Translations under genes and position numbers: made by a program
The notes under the pieces: model-generated
What the model was told of the DNA's origin: nothing
Seen by the model: the letters and a program-made list of their open reading frames with translations, nothing else
The model's database searches: none
Source: Streptomyces sp. NBC_00286
GTDB taxonomy: Bacteria; Actinomycetota; Actinomycetes; Streptomycetales; Streptomycetaceae
Direction: 5' to 3'
DNA: 64,000 bases
NCBI RefSeq assembly: GCF_036173125.1
Contig: NZ_CP108054.1
Span: 5,518,001-5,582,000, forward strand
In this document: one piece after another, positions 24,880 to 33,583 of the stretch
Layout: every line of letters begins with the position of its first letter
Numbering within the stretch: the stretch's first letter is position 1

Positions 24880-26009
24880 ACGCGAACACGTCCCGGCAGC
24901 ACCCTGCCGAGGGGGATCGGGAGGCACAGCTTCTCTCCCAGACGGCGCGTGACCTGCCGACGGGCCGCCACGAGTTCCACAAGGAGCATCTGATGGCCCA
25001 GATCCACGAGCAGATCCAGCGCGAAGAGCGGGAAGAGCAGGGAGAGCGGGAAGCGCCCGCGGCGGCCGCGGCGACGCCCGGGAAGGTACGGCGATTCCGG
25101 CTGCCGCGCCCGGCGATCACGCTGCCCGCGATGGCGGCCGCCCTGTCCGCGGTGGTCGTCGGCGGCATGGTGACATCCGGCGGTGACGAGGGAGTGCGGG
25201 AGAGCGGCCTCGCCACCGGCCCGGCCCTGACCACCGACGTCGGTACCGCGACCACGAAGGGAGTGCCCCAGCTGATCGACCAGATCTCACTGGCGGCGGC
25301 AGAAAGCGATCACCCGACCGTCAAGCCCGGCCAGTACATCTACATCGAGTCCGTGGCGGCCGACACCTTCCTGAAGACCGTCGACGACAAGACCAGCCTG
25401 GCCAGCCACGAACTGCACCGCCGCCAGATCTGGAAGTCCCCGGACGGCGTCAAGGGCTGGCTGATCGACCCCGCCGTCAACCGCAGCCCGGAGGGCGAGA
25501 CCCTGAGCCTGCCCGACGAGCAGGGCAACACCCCGAAGGCGGATCTCGGCAACCCGTCGTACGACTACCTGGCCAAGCTGACCACGGACCCCGACGCACT
25601 GCTGGCCAAGATCTACAAGGAGACCAAGGGCCAGGGGAACACCCCCGACCAGCAGGCCTTCGCCACCATCGGTGACCTGCTCAGCGAGAGCTACCCGCCG
25701 CCGGAGCTCTACTCGACACTGTTCGAGGCCGCCGCCAGGATTCCCGGCGTCGTCGTCGTCGACGACGCGGTGGACGCGGCCGGCCGGCACGGGGTGGCGG
25801 TGGCCCGGCTGGACGAGACGAGCGGGCAGCGCGAGGAGTGGATCTTCGACAAGAAGACCCATGTCTTCCTTGGCTCGCGCAATGTCCAGGTGAAGCAGCT
25901 CAACGGAGTGGACGCCCTGATCAAGCCCGGCACGGTGAACTTCACCATGGCCATCAAGAACCGCGCCGTGGTCGACGGCATGAAGCAGACACCGTCACAG
26001 GCGGGCTGA
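24876..26009 (+). CDS. CU044_5270 family membrane protein
   Basis: The 377-aa protein has a cytoplasmic N-terminus of about 70 residues, one membrane helix (AITLPAMAAALSAVVVGGMV, about 75-95) and an extracytoplasmic domain. That domain carries QYIYIESVAADTF, IWKSPDGVKGWLIDP and a C-terminal region typical of CU044_5270 proteins. It is translationally coupled to the sigma factor, suggesting an anti-sigma or signal-sensing role (inference). Convergent with the histidine kinase gene. Confidence 0.85.
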   Translation: MNANTSRQHPAEGDREAQLLSQTARDLPTGRHEFHKEHLMAQIHEQIQREEREEQGEREAPAAAAATPGKVRRFRLPRPAITLPAMAAALSAVVVGGMVTSGGDEGVRESGLATGPALTTDVGTATTKGVPQLIDQISLAAAESDHPTVKPGQYIYIESVAADTFLKTVDDKTSLASHELHRRQIWKSPDGVKGWLIDPAVNRSPEGETLSLPDEQGNTPKADLGNPSYDYLAKLTTDPDALLAKIYKETKGQGNTPDQQAFATIGDLLSESYPPPELYSTLFEAAARIPGVVVVDDAVDAAGRHGVAVARLDETSGQREEWIFDKKTHVFLGSRNVQVKQLNGVDALIKPGTVNFTMAIKNRAVVDGMKQTPSQAG

Positions 26010-26083
26010 GACCGAACCCTCCGGGCCGCGTCCGTCCGACCCTTCCGGCCCACGTCCGTCCGGCGCGGTCCGGAAGAATCGGC

Positions 26084-27547
26084 TCAGTCCAGCGCGGGCG
26101 GCGGCGTCGGGGCGCCGGGCAACCGGATGGTCGCGGCCGTTCCGCCGCCCTCCGCCGGGGTCAATGTCACTTCGCCGCCTGCCTGTTGGACTGTGCGGGC
26201 CACGATGGACAGGCCCAGGCCCGAGCCTGGGAGGGCGCGGGCGGACGGGGAGCGCCAGAAGCGGTCGAAGACGTGGGGGAGGTCTTCGGTGGGGATGCCG
26301 GGACCGTGGTCGCGGACCGTCAGTTCGCCGGCCTTGAGGTTTACGTCGATCGTGGCGCCGTCGGGGCTGAACTTCACGGCGTTGTCGAGGACGTTCACGA
26401 TCGCCCGCTCCAGTGCGGTGGGTTCGGCGCGTACGTACCAGGGCTCGAGGTCTGCCGTGATCGTCAGTTCCGGGCCGCGCAGGCGGGCGCGGCGCAGGGC
26501 CGACTCCACCGTTTCCTGGAGGTCCAGGATCTGGACGCGGTCGCCCTGCTGGCCCGAGTCCGAGCGGGACAGTTCCTGCAAGTCGCCGATCAGGGACGCC
26601 AGTTCGCTCATCTGGGCCTTCACGGAGGAGAGCAGCGCCTTGCGGTCCTCCGGCGGGATCGCCCGGCCTGTCTCCTCGCTGCGGCTGAGGAGTTCGATGT
26701 TCGTACGGAGCGAGGTCAGGGGCGTACGGAGTTCATGGCCGGCGTCCGCGATCAGTTGCTGTTGCAGGTCGCGGGAGGAGGCCAGGGACGCCGTCATCGA
26801 GTTGAAGGAGCGGGAGAGGCGGGCGATCTCGTCCTCGCTGTTGTCCTCCACCGGGATGCGGATCGTGAGGTCCTCGGTGCGGGCCACGTGCTCTACCGCG
26901 TCCGTGAGTTGGTCTACGGGGCGGAGGCCGGCGCGGGCGACCCACAGGCCCGTCACTCCCGCGCCCGCCACTCCGATACCGGAGACGGCGAGGAGGAGCA
27001 GGGCGAGTTCATTGAGGGTGGACTCGGTGCTGTGGAGGGGGTAGGCGACGAGGAGGGCGGTGCCCTCGGACACAACTTGGTCGCCGATGCTCACCTCGCC
27101 GAGGGGAATCGTCAGCACGCGTACGTGATTGCCGTCGCTGTCGGTGCCGTCGCGGAATCGCCCGCCGGAGGAGGCGTTCTCGATCGCATCGATGTCGCTG
27201 TCGGTGACCTTCACCGTGCCCGCGGAGTCGCCAAAGGCGCAGGGGGTGCCATCGGCCTTGACCAACTGGAAGTAGTAGTCGCTCCGGCGCTGGTAGCCAT
27301 CCGTGTCGCCCGGTGTCTCGGGGCAGGTGCTGAGGAGCCTCTGGATCTCTGCGATCGATTGTGGTTTGTGCGACTTCGCCGTCAGATCGTCGTCCAGCTC
27401 GTCATACAACTTCGTCTGCACAACGAACCAGCAAGCCACCGAAACCGCCGCTACCGCGAACGCCACCGCCGCCGCAACCAGCAACGCCAAGCGCGAGCGA
27501 ATCGGCAGCGACCGCAGGCGCCGTACGACCTTCGGGACTCCCTTCAT
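26084..27547 (-). CDS. Sensor histidine kinase
   Basis: The 487-aa kinase has two membrane helices (about residues 17-41 and 175-200) around an extracytoplasmic sensor. HAMP, a HisKA domain with the phosphorylated His in [17 protein letters not shown], and an ATPase domain ([29 protein letters not shown]) follow. Overlaps the response-regulator gene by four bases. The resemblance is to MprB/CseC-type envelope stress kinases, and an HtrA-like protease lies just upstream. Confidence 0.95.
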   Translation of the reverse strand: MKGVPKVVRRLRSLPIRSRLALLVAAAVAFAVAAVSVACWFVVQTKLYDELDDDLTAKSHKPQSIAEIQRLLSTCPETPGDTDGYQRRSDYYFQLVKADGTPCAFGDSAGTVKVTDSDIDAIENASSGGRFRDGTDSDGNHVRVLTIPLGEVSIGDQVVSEGTALLVAYPLHSTESTLNELALLLLAVSGIGVAGAGVTGLWVARAGLRPVDQLTDAVEHVARTEDLTIRIPVEDNSEDEIARLSRSFNSMTASLASSRDLQQQLIADAGHELRTPLTSLRTNIELLSRSEETGRAIPPEDRKALLSSVKAQMSELASLIGDLQELSRSDSGQQGDRVQILDLQETVESALRRARLRGPELTITADLEPWYVRAEPTALERAIVNVLDNAVKFSPDGATIDVNLKAGELTVRDHGPGIPTEDLPHVFDRFWRSPSARALPGSGLGLSIVARTVQQAGGEVTLTPAEGGGTAATIRLPGAPTPPPALD

Positions 27548-28278
27548 TCCGCGCCGCCCGATCGCAGCACATACCCGACCCCCCGCACCGTGTGCACGAG
27601 GCGCGGCTCGCCGCCCGCCTCGGTCTTGCGGCGGAGGTACATGACGTACACGTCAAGGGAGTTGGAGGAGGGCTCGAAGTCGAAGCCCCAGACGGCCTTC
27701 AGGATCTGTTCGCGGGTGAGGACCTGGCGCGGGTGCGCCATGAACATCTCCAGCAGCGTGAACTCCGTACGGGTCAGCTCCACCTGCCGCCCGCCCCGCG
27801 TGACCTCGCGCGTGGCGAGGTCCATGCGGAGGTCGGCGAAGGTCATGGCCTCGTCGTCCTGGGTGGCGCCCGCGATGGACGCCGCGTACGAGCTGCGGCG
27901 CAGCAGGGCACGGATCCGGGCGAAGAGCTCGTCTAGTTCGAAGGGCTTGACCAGGTAGTCGTCGGCGCCGGCGTCGAGCCCGGTCACGCGGTCGCCGACC
28001 GTGTCGCGGGCGGTGAGCATGAGGATGGGCGTGGTGGTGCCGGCGCCGCGCATCCGGCGGGCGGCGGTGAGGCCGTCCATGCGGGGCATCTGGATGTCGA
28101 GGACGACCAGGTCGGGCTGGTACGCGGTGGCCTTCTCCAGCGCGTCCGCACCGTCGACGGCGACCTCGGTGTCGTATCCCTCGAAGGCGAGGCTGCGCTG
28201 GAGTGCTTCGCGCACCGCGGGCTCGTCGTCGACGATCAGGATGCGCTGGATGTCACGGTCGCCTTCGGCGGAGCTCAT
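27544..28278 (-). CDS. OmpR-family response regulator
   Basis: This 244-aa regulator has a receiver domain ([14 protein letters not shown], phosphoacceptor Asp in [13 protein letters not shown], conserved KPF) and a winged-helix DNA-binding domain ([30 protein letters not shown]). The ATG at 28278 is preceded by GAGGA. It is first in the operon with the kinase. Context suggests it controls the adjacent protease gene. Confidence 0.95.
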   Translation of the reverse strand: MSSAEGDRDIQRILIVDDEPAVREALQRSLAFEGYDTEVAVDGADALEKATAYQPDLVVLDIQMPRMDGLTAARRMRGAGTTTPILMLTARDTVGDRVTGLDAGADDYLVKPFELDELFARIRALLRRSSYAASIAGATQDDEAMTFADLRMDLATREVTRGGRQVELTRTEFTLLEMFMAHPRQVLTREQILKAVWGFDFEPSSNSLDVYVMYLRRKTEAGGEPRLVHTVRGVGYVLRSGGAE

Positions 28279-28340
28279 CGGGGTCAGTTCCTCGGGTGAG
28301 ATGGGTCGTGGGGGCCGGCTCGGGCCGCCTTCAGCGTCGC

Positions 28341-28356
28341 ACGTTTCCGGGAACGT
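28341..28356. promoter_or_regulatory. Imperfect palindrome before the response regulator gene
   Basis: ACGTTTCCGGGAACGT is palindromic except for one pair. It lies 63 bases upstream of the response-regulator start and could be an autoregulatory site. Confidence 0.35.
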
Positions 28357-28391
28357 TTGCGGCGTCGTACGGATCAAGCTCGTAAACCTGC

Positions 28392-28610
28392 TCAACTCCG
28401 TACGGTACGGCGACGGGCCGCCGCCCTGCGCGCGGGCCGGGCGGCGGTGGCGGGCGCCGGGGCCACCTCGGGCGCCCGCGCGAGCGGCGGGTGCAGGGCG
28501 CGGGCCACGTCGAGGGCGAGGGCGAAGGCGGCCGGCCCGGTGGCGGCGGGCCGGGCCGCCTCGTCTGCCGCGTGATGCGACACCTGCTTGATCGATACGT
28601 TCCTGGTCAT
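28392..28610 (-). CDS. Small Ala/Arg/Pro-rich hypothetical protein
   Basis: This 72-aa frame has an ATG with GGAGG at good spacing and codon bias like its neighbours. The N-terminus is [18 protein letters not shown]; the rest is low-complexity and strongly basic ([13 protein letters not shown]). No family recognised. It lies between the protease gene and the response regulator, same strand, so it may be co-transcribed. Confidence 0.5.
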   Translation of the reverse strand: MTRNVSIKQVSHHAADEAARPAATGPAAFALALDVARALHPPLARAPEVAPAPATAARPARRAAARRRTVRS

Positions 28611-28663
28611 GGCGACCTCCAAGGTCGTCCGGAGCCGCTGAGCCGCAGCTCGGTGTGGGTGGC

Positions 28664-29899
28664 TCAGTTGTCCGAGCCGCCGGCGCGCAGGGTGTTCAGG
28701 TCGGACTTGACGGTGTTGATCGGGATGGCGAAGCCGAGGCCGGCGCTGCCCGCGTTCGCCGAGGTGGCGGAAGCCGGCGAGTACATCGCGGAGTTGATGC
28801 CGATGATGTTGCCGTTCATGTCGATGAGCGCGCCGCCGGAGTTGCCGGGGTTGAGGGAGGCGTCCGTCTGGAGCGCCTTGTACGTCGTCGTCGACGAACC
28901 GGTGTCACCGTTGAACTCCTGGCCGCCGAAGCCGAACGGCCACTGGCCGTTGCCGCCGCCCTGGCCCTGACCCTGGTCCTGCTCCGTGGAGACGGTGACG
29001 TCACGGTCGAGCGCGGAGATGATGCCGCTGGTCACGGTGCCGGTCAGGCCCTCGGGGGAGCCGATCGCCACGACCTGGTCGCCCACCTTGACGCCGTCGG
29101 AGTTGCCGAGCGTCGCGGCCTTCATCCCGGAGGCGTCCTTCAGCTTGATCAGCGCGAGATCCTTCTTGCTGTCGGTGCCGACGACCTCCGCGGAGTACGA
29201 CTTGCCGTCGCTCGTACGCACCTTGATCGAGTCGGCGCCGGAGACGACGTGGTTGTTGGTGATGATCTCGCCGTCGCCGGTGATGATCACTCCGGACCCG
29301 GTGGACTCGCCCACCGCAGAGGTCGCGTTGATCTCAACGATGCTCGGGCTGACGGCCTGGGCGACCCCGGCGACGGTGCCCTTCTGAGCGGTGGGCACGA
29401 CGTTCGCGGTGGAACTGGTGGTCACCCCGGTGTCGTTCCCGCTCAGCTCCTGAAAGGCGTACGCGGTACCGCCGCCCACAGCCGCGGCGGCTATCGCCAC
29501 GGCGGCCAGCAACGCCAACGGCCCCCGGGCACGCCCGCGGCGGTGGGCGCCGGCGGAGACCGGCTCGTTGAGGAGAGCGGTGGGGGTGGCGGCCGGTTGC
29601 GAGGGGTCGTGCGTCGGCGCGGCGCTGTACGCCGGCTCGTGCGCCGAGGCCGCGTTGTGCATCGGGTCGTGCGTCGAGGCCGTGTTATGCGTCGGCTCGT
29701 ACGGCGGCGCCGGGTTGTGCGTCGGCGGCTCGTGCGCCGGCGGAGGCGGCCACTCCGGGTTTACGGGGGATCCCGCGGAGGGTCCCGCGAAAGCGGGGGG
29801 CTCCTGCTGGGAAGTGGCGTGCTCCTGCTGGGAGTACGCGGACTGCTGCTGCTGTTCGCCCTGGGGGTACTCGCCGTTGCGGCGGAAGCTCTCGGTCAT
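28664..29899 (-). CDS. HtrA/DegP-like serine protease without PDZ domain
   Basis: This 411-aa membrane-anchored trypsin-like protease has a Gln/Pro-rich cytoplasmic region of about 120 residues, one membrane helix (about 127-148), then the protease domain. Catalytic residues are His in ITNNHVV, Asp in [10 protein letters not shown] and Ser in [10 protein letters not shown]. The protein ends about 50 residues after the serine motif, so the usual C-terminal PDZ domain is absent. A Gln/Gly/Asn-rich insertion sits before the serine. It is probably an envelope quality-control enzyme controlled by the adjacent two-component system. Confidence 0.92.
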   Translation of the reverse strand: MTESFRRNGEYPQGEQQQQSAYSQQEHATSQQEPPAFAGPSAGSPVNPEWPPPPAHEPPTHNPAPPYEPTHNTASTHDPMHNAASAHEPAYSAAPTHDPSQPAATPTALLNEPVSAGAHRRGRARGPLALLAAVAIAAAAVGGGTAYAFQELSGNDTGVTTSSTANVVPTAQKGTVAGVAQAVSPSIVEINATSAVGESTGSGVIITGDGEIITNNHVVSGADSIKVRTSDGKSYSAEVVGTDSKKDLALIKLKDASGMKAATLGNSDGVKVGDQVVAIGSPEGLTGTVTSGIISALDRDVTVSTEQDQGQGQGGGNGQWPFGFGGQEFNGDTGSSTTTYKALQTDASLNPGNSGGALIDMNGNIIGINSAMYSPASATSANAGSAGLGFAIPINTVKSDLNTLRAGGSDN

Positions 29900-29979
29900 G
29901 ACTCAGAGCTTGGCCCCCAACCATGAGAGCTCCCTGAGTCCCTCCTGAGAAGCCCGCCAGAACCGCGTTTGCCCGATAT

Positions 29980-30175
29980 AAAAGCGCCCCGTTAGGGGCG
30001 CGGGGCTGTGACATGTGCGGCTCCGCCGCGTGGGCGCGACCAGCCACGACGGACCTGCAGTCGAAGAACAGCCTTCCGGCTTCCGGGCCCCGTCAGGGGT
30101 GCGCGGCTGTCAAGCAGACGGCTCCCTCAGCCCCGTGAGGGGCGCGGGGAACTGCGCGACCAGCCCCAACGGACC
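29980..30175. repeat. Dispersed intergenic repeats
   Basis: Two copies in opposite arrangement to those at the window start: GCGCCCCGTTAGGGGCGCGG, then CCGTGAGGGGCGCGGGGAAC, GCGCGACCAGCC and ACGGACCCGCA. The stretch CTGTGACATGTGCGGCTCCG and CGTGGGCGCGACCAGCCAC recurs at 56670-56720 and 40430-40460. They fill the 307-base gap between the protease and LacI-type genes. Confidence 0.85.
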
Positions 30176-30206
30176 CGCACCCGAAAAACTGCGCCAACCG
30201 GCGGAG

Positions 30207-31229
30207 CTACTCGCAGCCGCAAGACCGCCGCACAACCAACCGCGAAGGAAACTGCTTCAATCGCTCCCGGCGCGAGCCGACCGTCCTCAGCCCGTCGTCA
30301 AGGACGAGGTCAACCGCGGCGCGCGCCATCGCCGACCGGTCGGAGGCAACCGTCGTCATCGGCGGATCAGTAAGCGCCGCTTCCTTGATGTCGTCGAACC
30401 CGGCAACCGCCAACTCCCCCGGCACATCAATACGCAGCTCACGCGCCGCCCGCATCACACCGACCGCCTGGTCATCGGTGGAGCAGAAGATCGCAGGCGG
30501 CCGCTGCGGCCCGGACAGCAGCTCGAGGCCCACCTTGTAGGCGTCGTAACGGTTATAGGGGGCCTCGAAGAGGCGGCCCTCGGTCGACCGGCCGGCCTCC
30601 TGCATCGCACGCCGCCACCCCTCGACGTGGTCGGACACCGGGTCACCGACGGTCGGGGTCTCGGGAATACCGCCCAGACAGGCCACGTACTCGTGACCGT
30701 GCTCCAGGAGGTGACGCGTGGCGAGCTGGGCGCCGCCTATGTCGTCCGTCACGACGGCGACGTCGTCGATCGCCTCGGGCCGCTCGTGCAGCAGCACCAC
30801 CCGGGCGTCCCACGCCTCGATCTCGGCGGCGGCGAGGTCGTTCATCGCGTGGCTGACGAGGATCAGCCCGGAGACCCGCATGCCGAGGAAGGCCCGCAGA
30901 TAGTGGACCTCGCGCTCGCCGACGTAGTCGGAGTTGCCGACGAGCACCATTTTTCCGCGCTCGGAGGCGGCCTGTTCGACCGCGTGCGCCATCTCGCCGA
31001 AGAACGGCTGGCGCGCGTCCGGCACGATCAGGCCTATGAGGTCCGTCCGCCGCGAGGCCATGGCCTGGGCAACCCGGTCGGGCCGGTACCCCAGCTCCTT
31101 GATCGCGGCGAGTACACGCTCGCGCGTGGCCGGGGCGACCGGCCGGGGTCCGTTGTTGATGACATAGCTGACGACGGCGGTGGAAGTACCCGCCAGCCGC
31201 GCCACATCATCCCGAGTCACCTTGGCCAC
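30207..31229 (-). CDS. LacI-family transcriptional regulator
   Basis: This 340-aa repressor has an N-terminal HTH ([20 protein letters not shown], hinge helix [19 protein letters not shown]) and a periplasmic-binding-like sensor domain ([20 protein letters not shown], ending [10 protein letters not shown]). The effector is probably a sugar. It starts 23 bases after the stop of glnR on the same strand and may be co-transcribed with it. Confidence 0.93.
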   Translation of the reverse strand: MAKVTRDDVARLAGTSTAVVSYVINNGPRPVAPATRERVLAAIKELGYRPDRVAQAMASRRTDLIGLIVPDARQPFFGEMAHAVEQAASERGKMVLVGNSDYVGEREVHYLRAFLGMRVSGLILVSHAMNDLAAAEIEAWDARVVLLHERPEAIDDVAVVTDDIGGAQLATRHLLEHGHEYVACLGGIPETPTVGDPVSDHVEGWRRAMQEAGRSTEGRLFEAPYNRYDAYKVGLELLSGPQRPPAIFCSTDDQAVGVMRAARELRIDVPGELAVAGFDDIKEAALTDPPMTTVASDRSAMARAAVDLVLDDGLRTVGSRRERLKQFPSRLVVRRSCGCE

Positions 31230-31252
31230 GCGCGGAGTCTACGCGGATGGAC

Positions 31253-32071
31253 CTACCTCTGGGCAGGTCGTACGGCGGCTTCCTCGGCCTCCGCCGTGAG
31301 CCCGGCGTCCGAGGTGGCGTCCAGGTGCGCCGTCTCGTCCGCATCCTCCGGATTTGACCGCTCTGCCGGGGCCTTGACCTCGGTCGCGGTGCGGTCCAGC
31401 TTCTCCGGCGTAACGAATCGATAACCGACGTTCCGGACGGTCCCGATCAGCGACTCGTGCTCCGGACCGAGCTTCGCGCGCAGCCGCCGCACGTGCACGT
31501 CGACCGTGCGCGTACCGCCGAAGTAGTCGTAACCCCAGACCTCCTGGAGCAGCTGGGCGCGGGTGAAAACGCGACCAGGGTGCTGGGCCAGATACTTCAG
31601 CAGCTCGAACTCCTTGAAGGTCAGGTCCAGGACCCGGCCCTTGAGCTTGGCGCTGTAGGTGGCCTCGTCGACGGACAGATCGCCGTTACGGATCTCCATC
31701 GGGGAGTCGTCGTTGACGATCTGCTGGCGGCCCATGGCCAGCCGCAGCCGCGCCTCGACCTCCGCCGGGCCGGCGGTGTCCAGCAGTACGTCGTCGATGC
31801 CCCAGTCCGCGGTGACGGCCGCGAGACCGCCCTCCGTCACGACGAGGATCAGCGGACAGCCGGGGCCGGTCGACCGCAGCAACTGGCACAGGCTGCGTAC
31901 CTGCGGCAGATCACGGCGGCCGTCGATGAGGATGACGTCGGCACCAGGGGTGTCGACGAGAGCGGGGCCCTCAGCCGGAGCCACGCGCACATTGTGCAGA
32001 AGCAGGCCGAGAGCGGGGAGCACCTCCGTCGACGGCTGAAGGGCATTGGTCAGGAGCAGCAGAGAACTCAT
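31253..32071 (-). CDS. glnR: Nitrogen regulator GlnR
   Basis: GlnR activates or represses nitrogen-assimilation genes (glnA, amtB, ure and others in Streptomyces). The 272-aa OmpR-type protein opens [20 protein letters not shown], has an atypical receiver domain, and a winged helix with [20 protein letters not shown] and [14 protein letters not shown]. The family lacks a partner kinase, and none is encoded nearby. The C-terminal 45 residues are acidic and Ala-rich. Start, length and the flanking genes fit actinobacterial GlnR. Confidence 0.95.
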   Translation of the reverse strand: MSSLLLLTNALQPSTEVLPALGLLLHNVRVAPAEGPALVDTPGADVILIDGRRDLPQVRSLCQLLRSTGPGCPLILVVTEGGLAAVTADWGIDDVLLDTAGPAEVEARLRLAMGRQQIVNDDSPMEIRNGDLSVDEATYSAKLKGRVLDLTFKEFELLKYLAQHPGRVFTRAQLLQEVWGYDYFGGTRTVDVHVRRLRAKLGPEHESLIGTVRNVGYRFVTPEKLDRTATEVKAPAERSNPEDADETAHLDATSDAGLTAEAEEAAVRPAQR

Positions 32072-32286
32072 CGTGTCCCACCTACCCGGGTCGTCCTACG
32101 GTCGTGCATGGTTCGCTCGCCCATAACGTCTGGTTCCTCCTCGGTCCCTGCGAGGACGTTTACGGCACTGCTTCGAACACTGTGCGGCTCCCGCGCCCCC
32201 GGGCGCCGCGGCTCGCGCTTTCACGACTTCACGTCGTACTTTCGCGTCGTATACAGCGTTCGTATACATCGCTCCTGAAAGCGCAA

Positions 32287-32318
32287 AAGGACCCGGGGGC
32301 TACGCTGCCCGAGTCCTT
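32287..32318. terminator. Hairpin between glnR and the hydrolase gene
   Basis: AAGGACCCGGG (32287-32297) pairs with CCCGAGTCCTT (32308-32318) with one mismatch. It lies in the divergent promoter space. Nearby, GTATAC occurs twice 13 bases apart (32248, 32261). A role as attenuator or operator is possible. Confidence 0.45.
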
Positions 32319-32340
32319 CATGCCCAGCAGAATAGCCCAC

Positions 32341-33252
32341 ATGAACCAAGGTCCGGCAGGTCATGTGACGCGATCTTTCAATCGTCCACTACCTGAGACA
32401 GCCCCGCGAGCCGAACAGCGGACGTTTCTGCGCACGGTCGACGGGGTCACGATCGATGCCCTGTACGAGCCTGGAAGGGGCACGTCAGCGCCGCCTTCCG
32501 AGCTTTCGGGGGCTCCGCCCGGCGATCATTCCAGCGGTCTTTCCGGCGACCTCGCGATCGTCGTCGCGCACGGCTTTACCGGAGATCTCGACCGGCCACA
32601 TGTACGTCGGGTGGCAGGCTTTCTCGCGGAGCACGCGGCCGTCGTCACGTTCTCATTCCGGGGCCACGGGGCCTCCGGTGGGCTCTCCACGGTGGGCGAC
32701 CGGGAGGTGCTCGACCTGGCGGCGGCGGTCGCCTGGGCACGAGAGCTCGGCCACACCCGCGTCGCCACGGTCGGCTTCTCGATGGGCGGATCGGTGGTGC
32801 TCCGGCATGCGGCGATGCACCGCCGAGGGGCAGCCCAGGAGAAAGTGGGGCGCACGGGAGCGTATACGGACGCGGTCGTGTCGGTGAGCGCCCCCGCGCG
32901 CTGGTACTACCGCGGTACGAAGCCCATGCGCCGCCTGCACTGGGTGGTGACCCGCCCGCTCGGCCGCACGATCAGCCGCTACGGCCTGCGCACCCGGATC
33001 CACCACCGCGACTGGGACCCGGTCCCCCTCTCCCCGGTCGAGTCGGTCCCCCTGATCGCCCCCACACCCCTGCTCATCGTCCACGGCGAACTCGACGGCT
33101 ACTTCCCGCTGGACCACCCCCGGATGCTGGCCGCCGCGGGCGAGGGCCACGCAGAGCTGTGGCTGGAGGCGGGCATGGGGCACGCGGAGCACGCGGCGGA
33201 CGATGCGCTGCTGGGGCGGATCGGTGCGTGGGCGGCGTCGGCCGCGCACTAG
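32341..33252 (+). CDS. Alpha/beta hydrolase
   Basis: The 303-aa protein has the hydrolase core: an oxyanion region (IVVAHGFTGDLDRPHVR), nucleophile elbow GFSMGGS (about residue 145), and late motifs LLIVHGELDGYFPLDH and a catalytic His near HAEHA. The substrate is unknown. Start choice is uncertain: ATG 32341 is used, but ATG 32320 or GTG 32365 are alternatives and none has a good ribosome site, so a leaderless transcript is possible. Confidence 0.85.
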   Translation: MNQGPAGHVTRSFNRPLPETAPRAEQRTFLRTVDGVTIDALYEPGRGTSAPPSELSGAPPGDHSSGLSGDLAIVVAHGFTGDLDRPHVRRVAGFLAEHAAVVTFSFRGHGASGGLSTVGDREVLDLAAAVAWARELGHTRVATVGFSMGGSVVLRHAAMHRRGAAQEKVGRTGAYTDAVVSVSAPARWYYRGTKPMRRLHWVVTRPLGRTISRYGLRTRIHHRDWDPVPLSPVESVPLIAPTPLLIVHGELDGYFPLDHPRMLAAAGEGHAELWLEAGMGHAEHAADDALLGRIGAWAASAAH

Positions 33253-33320
33253 CCTGTCCGTGCCGACCGTAACCATGACAGTTACCGACTGACTCACTGA
33301 CTGACTGATCGAGGAACCTG

Positions 33321-33575
33321 ATGGCACAGGGCACGGTGCGTTACTGGGCCGCCGCCAAGGCCGCCGCCGGAGTCGCCGAGGAGCCGTACGACGCGGAGAC
33401 CCTCGCCGAAGCGCTCGACGCGGCGCGCGAACGACACCCCGGCGAACTCGTCCGCGTCCTGCGGCGATGCTCGTTCCTCATCGACGGTGACCCCGTGGGC
33501 ACCCGCGGACATGAGACGGTACGGCTGGCCGAGGGCGGCACGGTCGAGGTGCTCCCGCCGTTCGCAGGAGGGTGA
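33321..33575 (+). CDS. MoaD/ThiS family sulfur-carrier protein
   Basis: This 84-aa ubiquitin-fold protein opens VRYWAAAKAAAGVAEEPYDA and ends PPFAGG; the terminal Gly-Gly is the sulfur-carrying end once adenylated by an MoeB-type enzyme. It may serve molybdopterin or another thiocarboxylate pathway. ATG is preceded by GAGGAAC. Confidence 0.9.
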   Translation: MAQGTVRYWAAAKAAAGVAEEPYDAETLAEALDAARERHPGELVRVLRRCSFLIDGDPVGTRGHETVRLAEGGTVEVLPPFAGG

Positions 33576-33583
33576 CGGGCATC

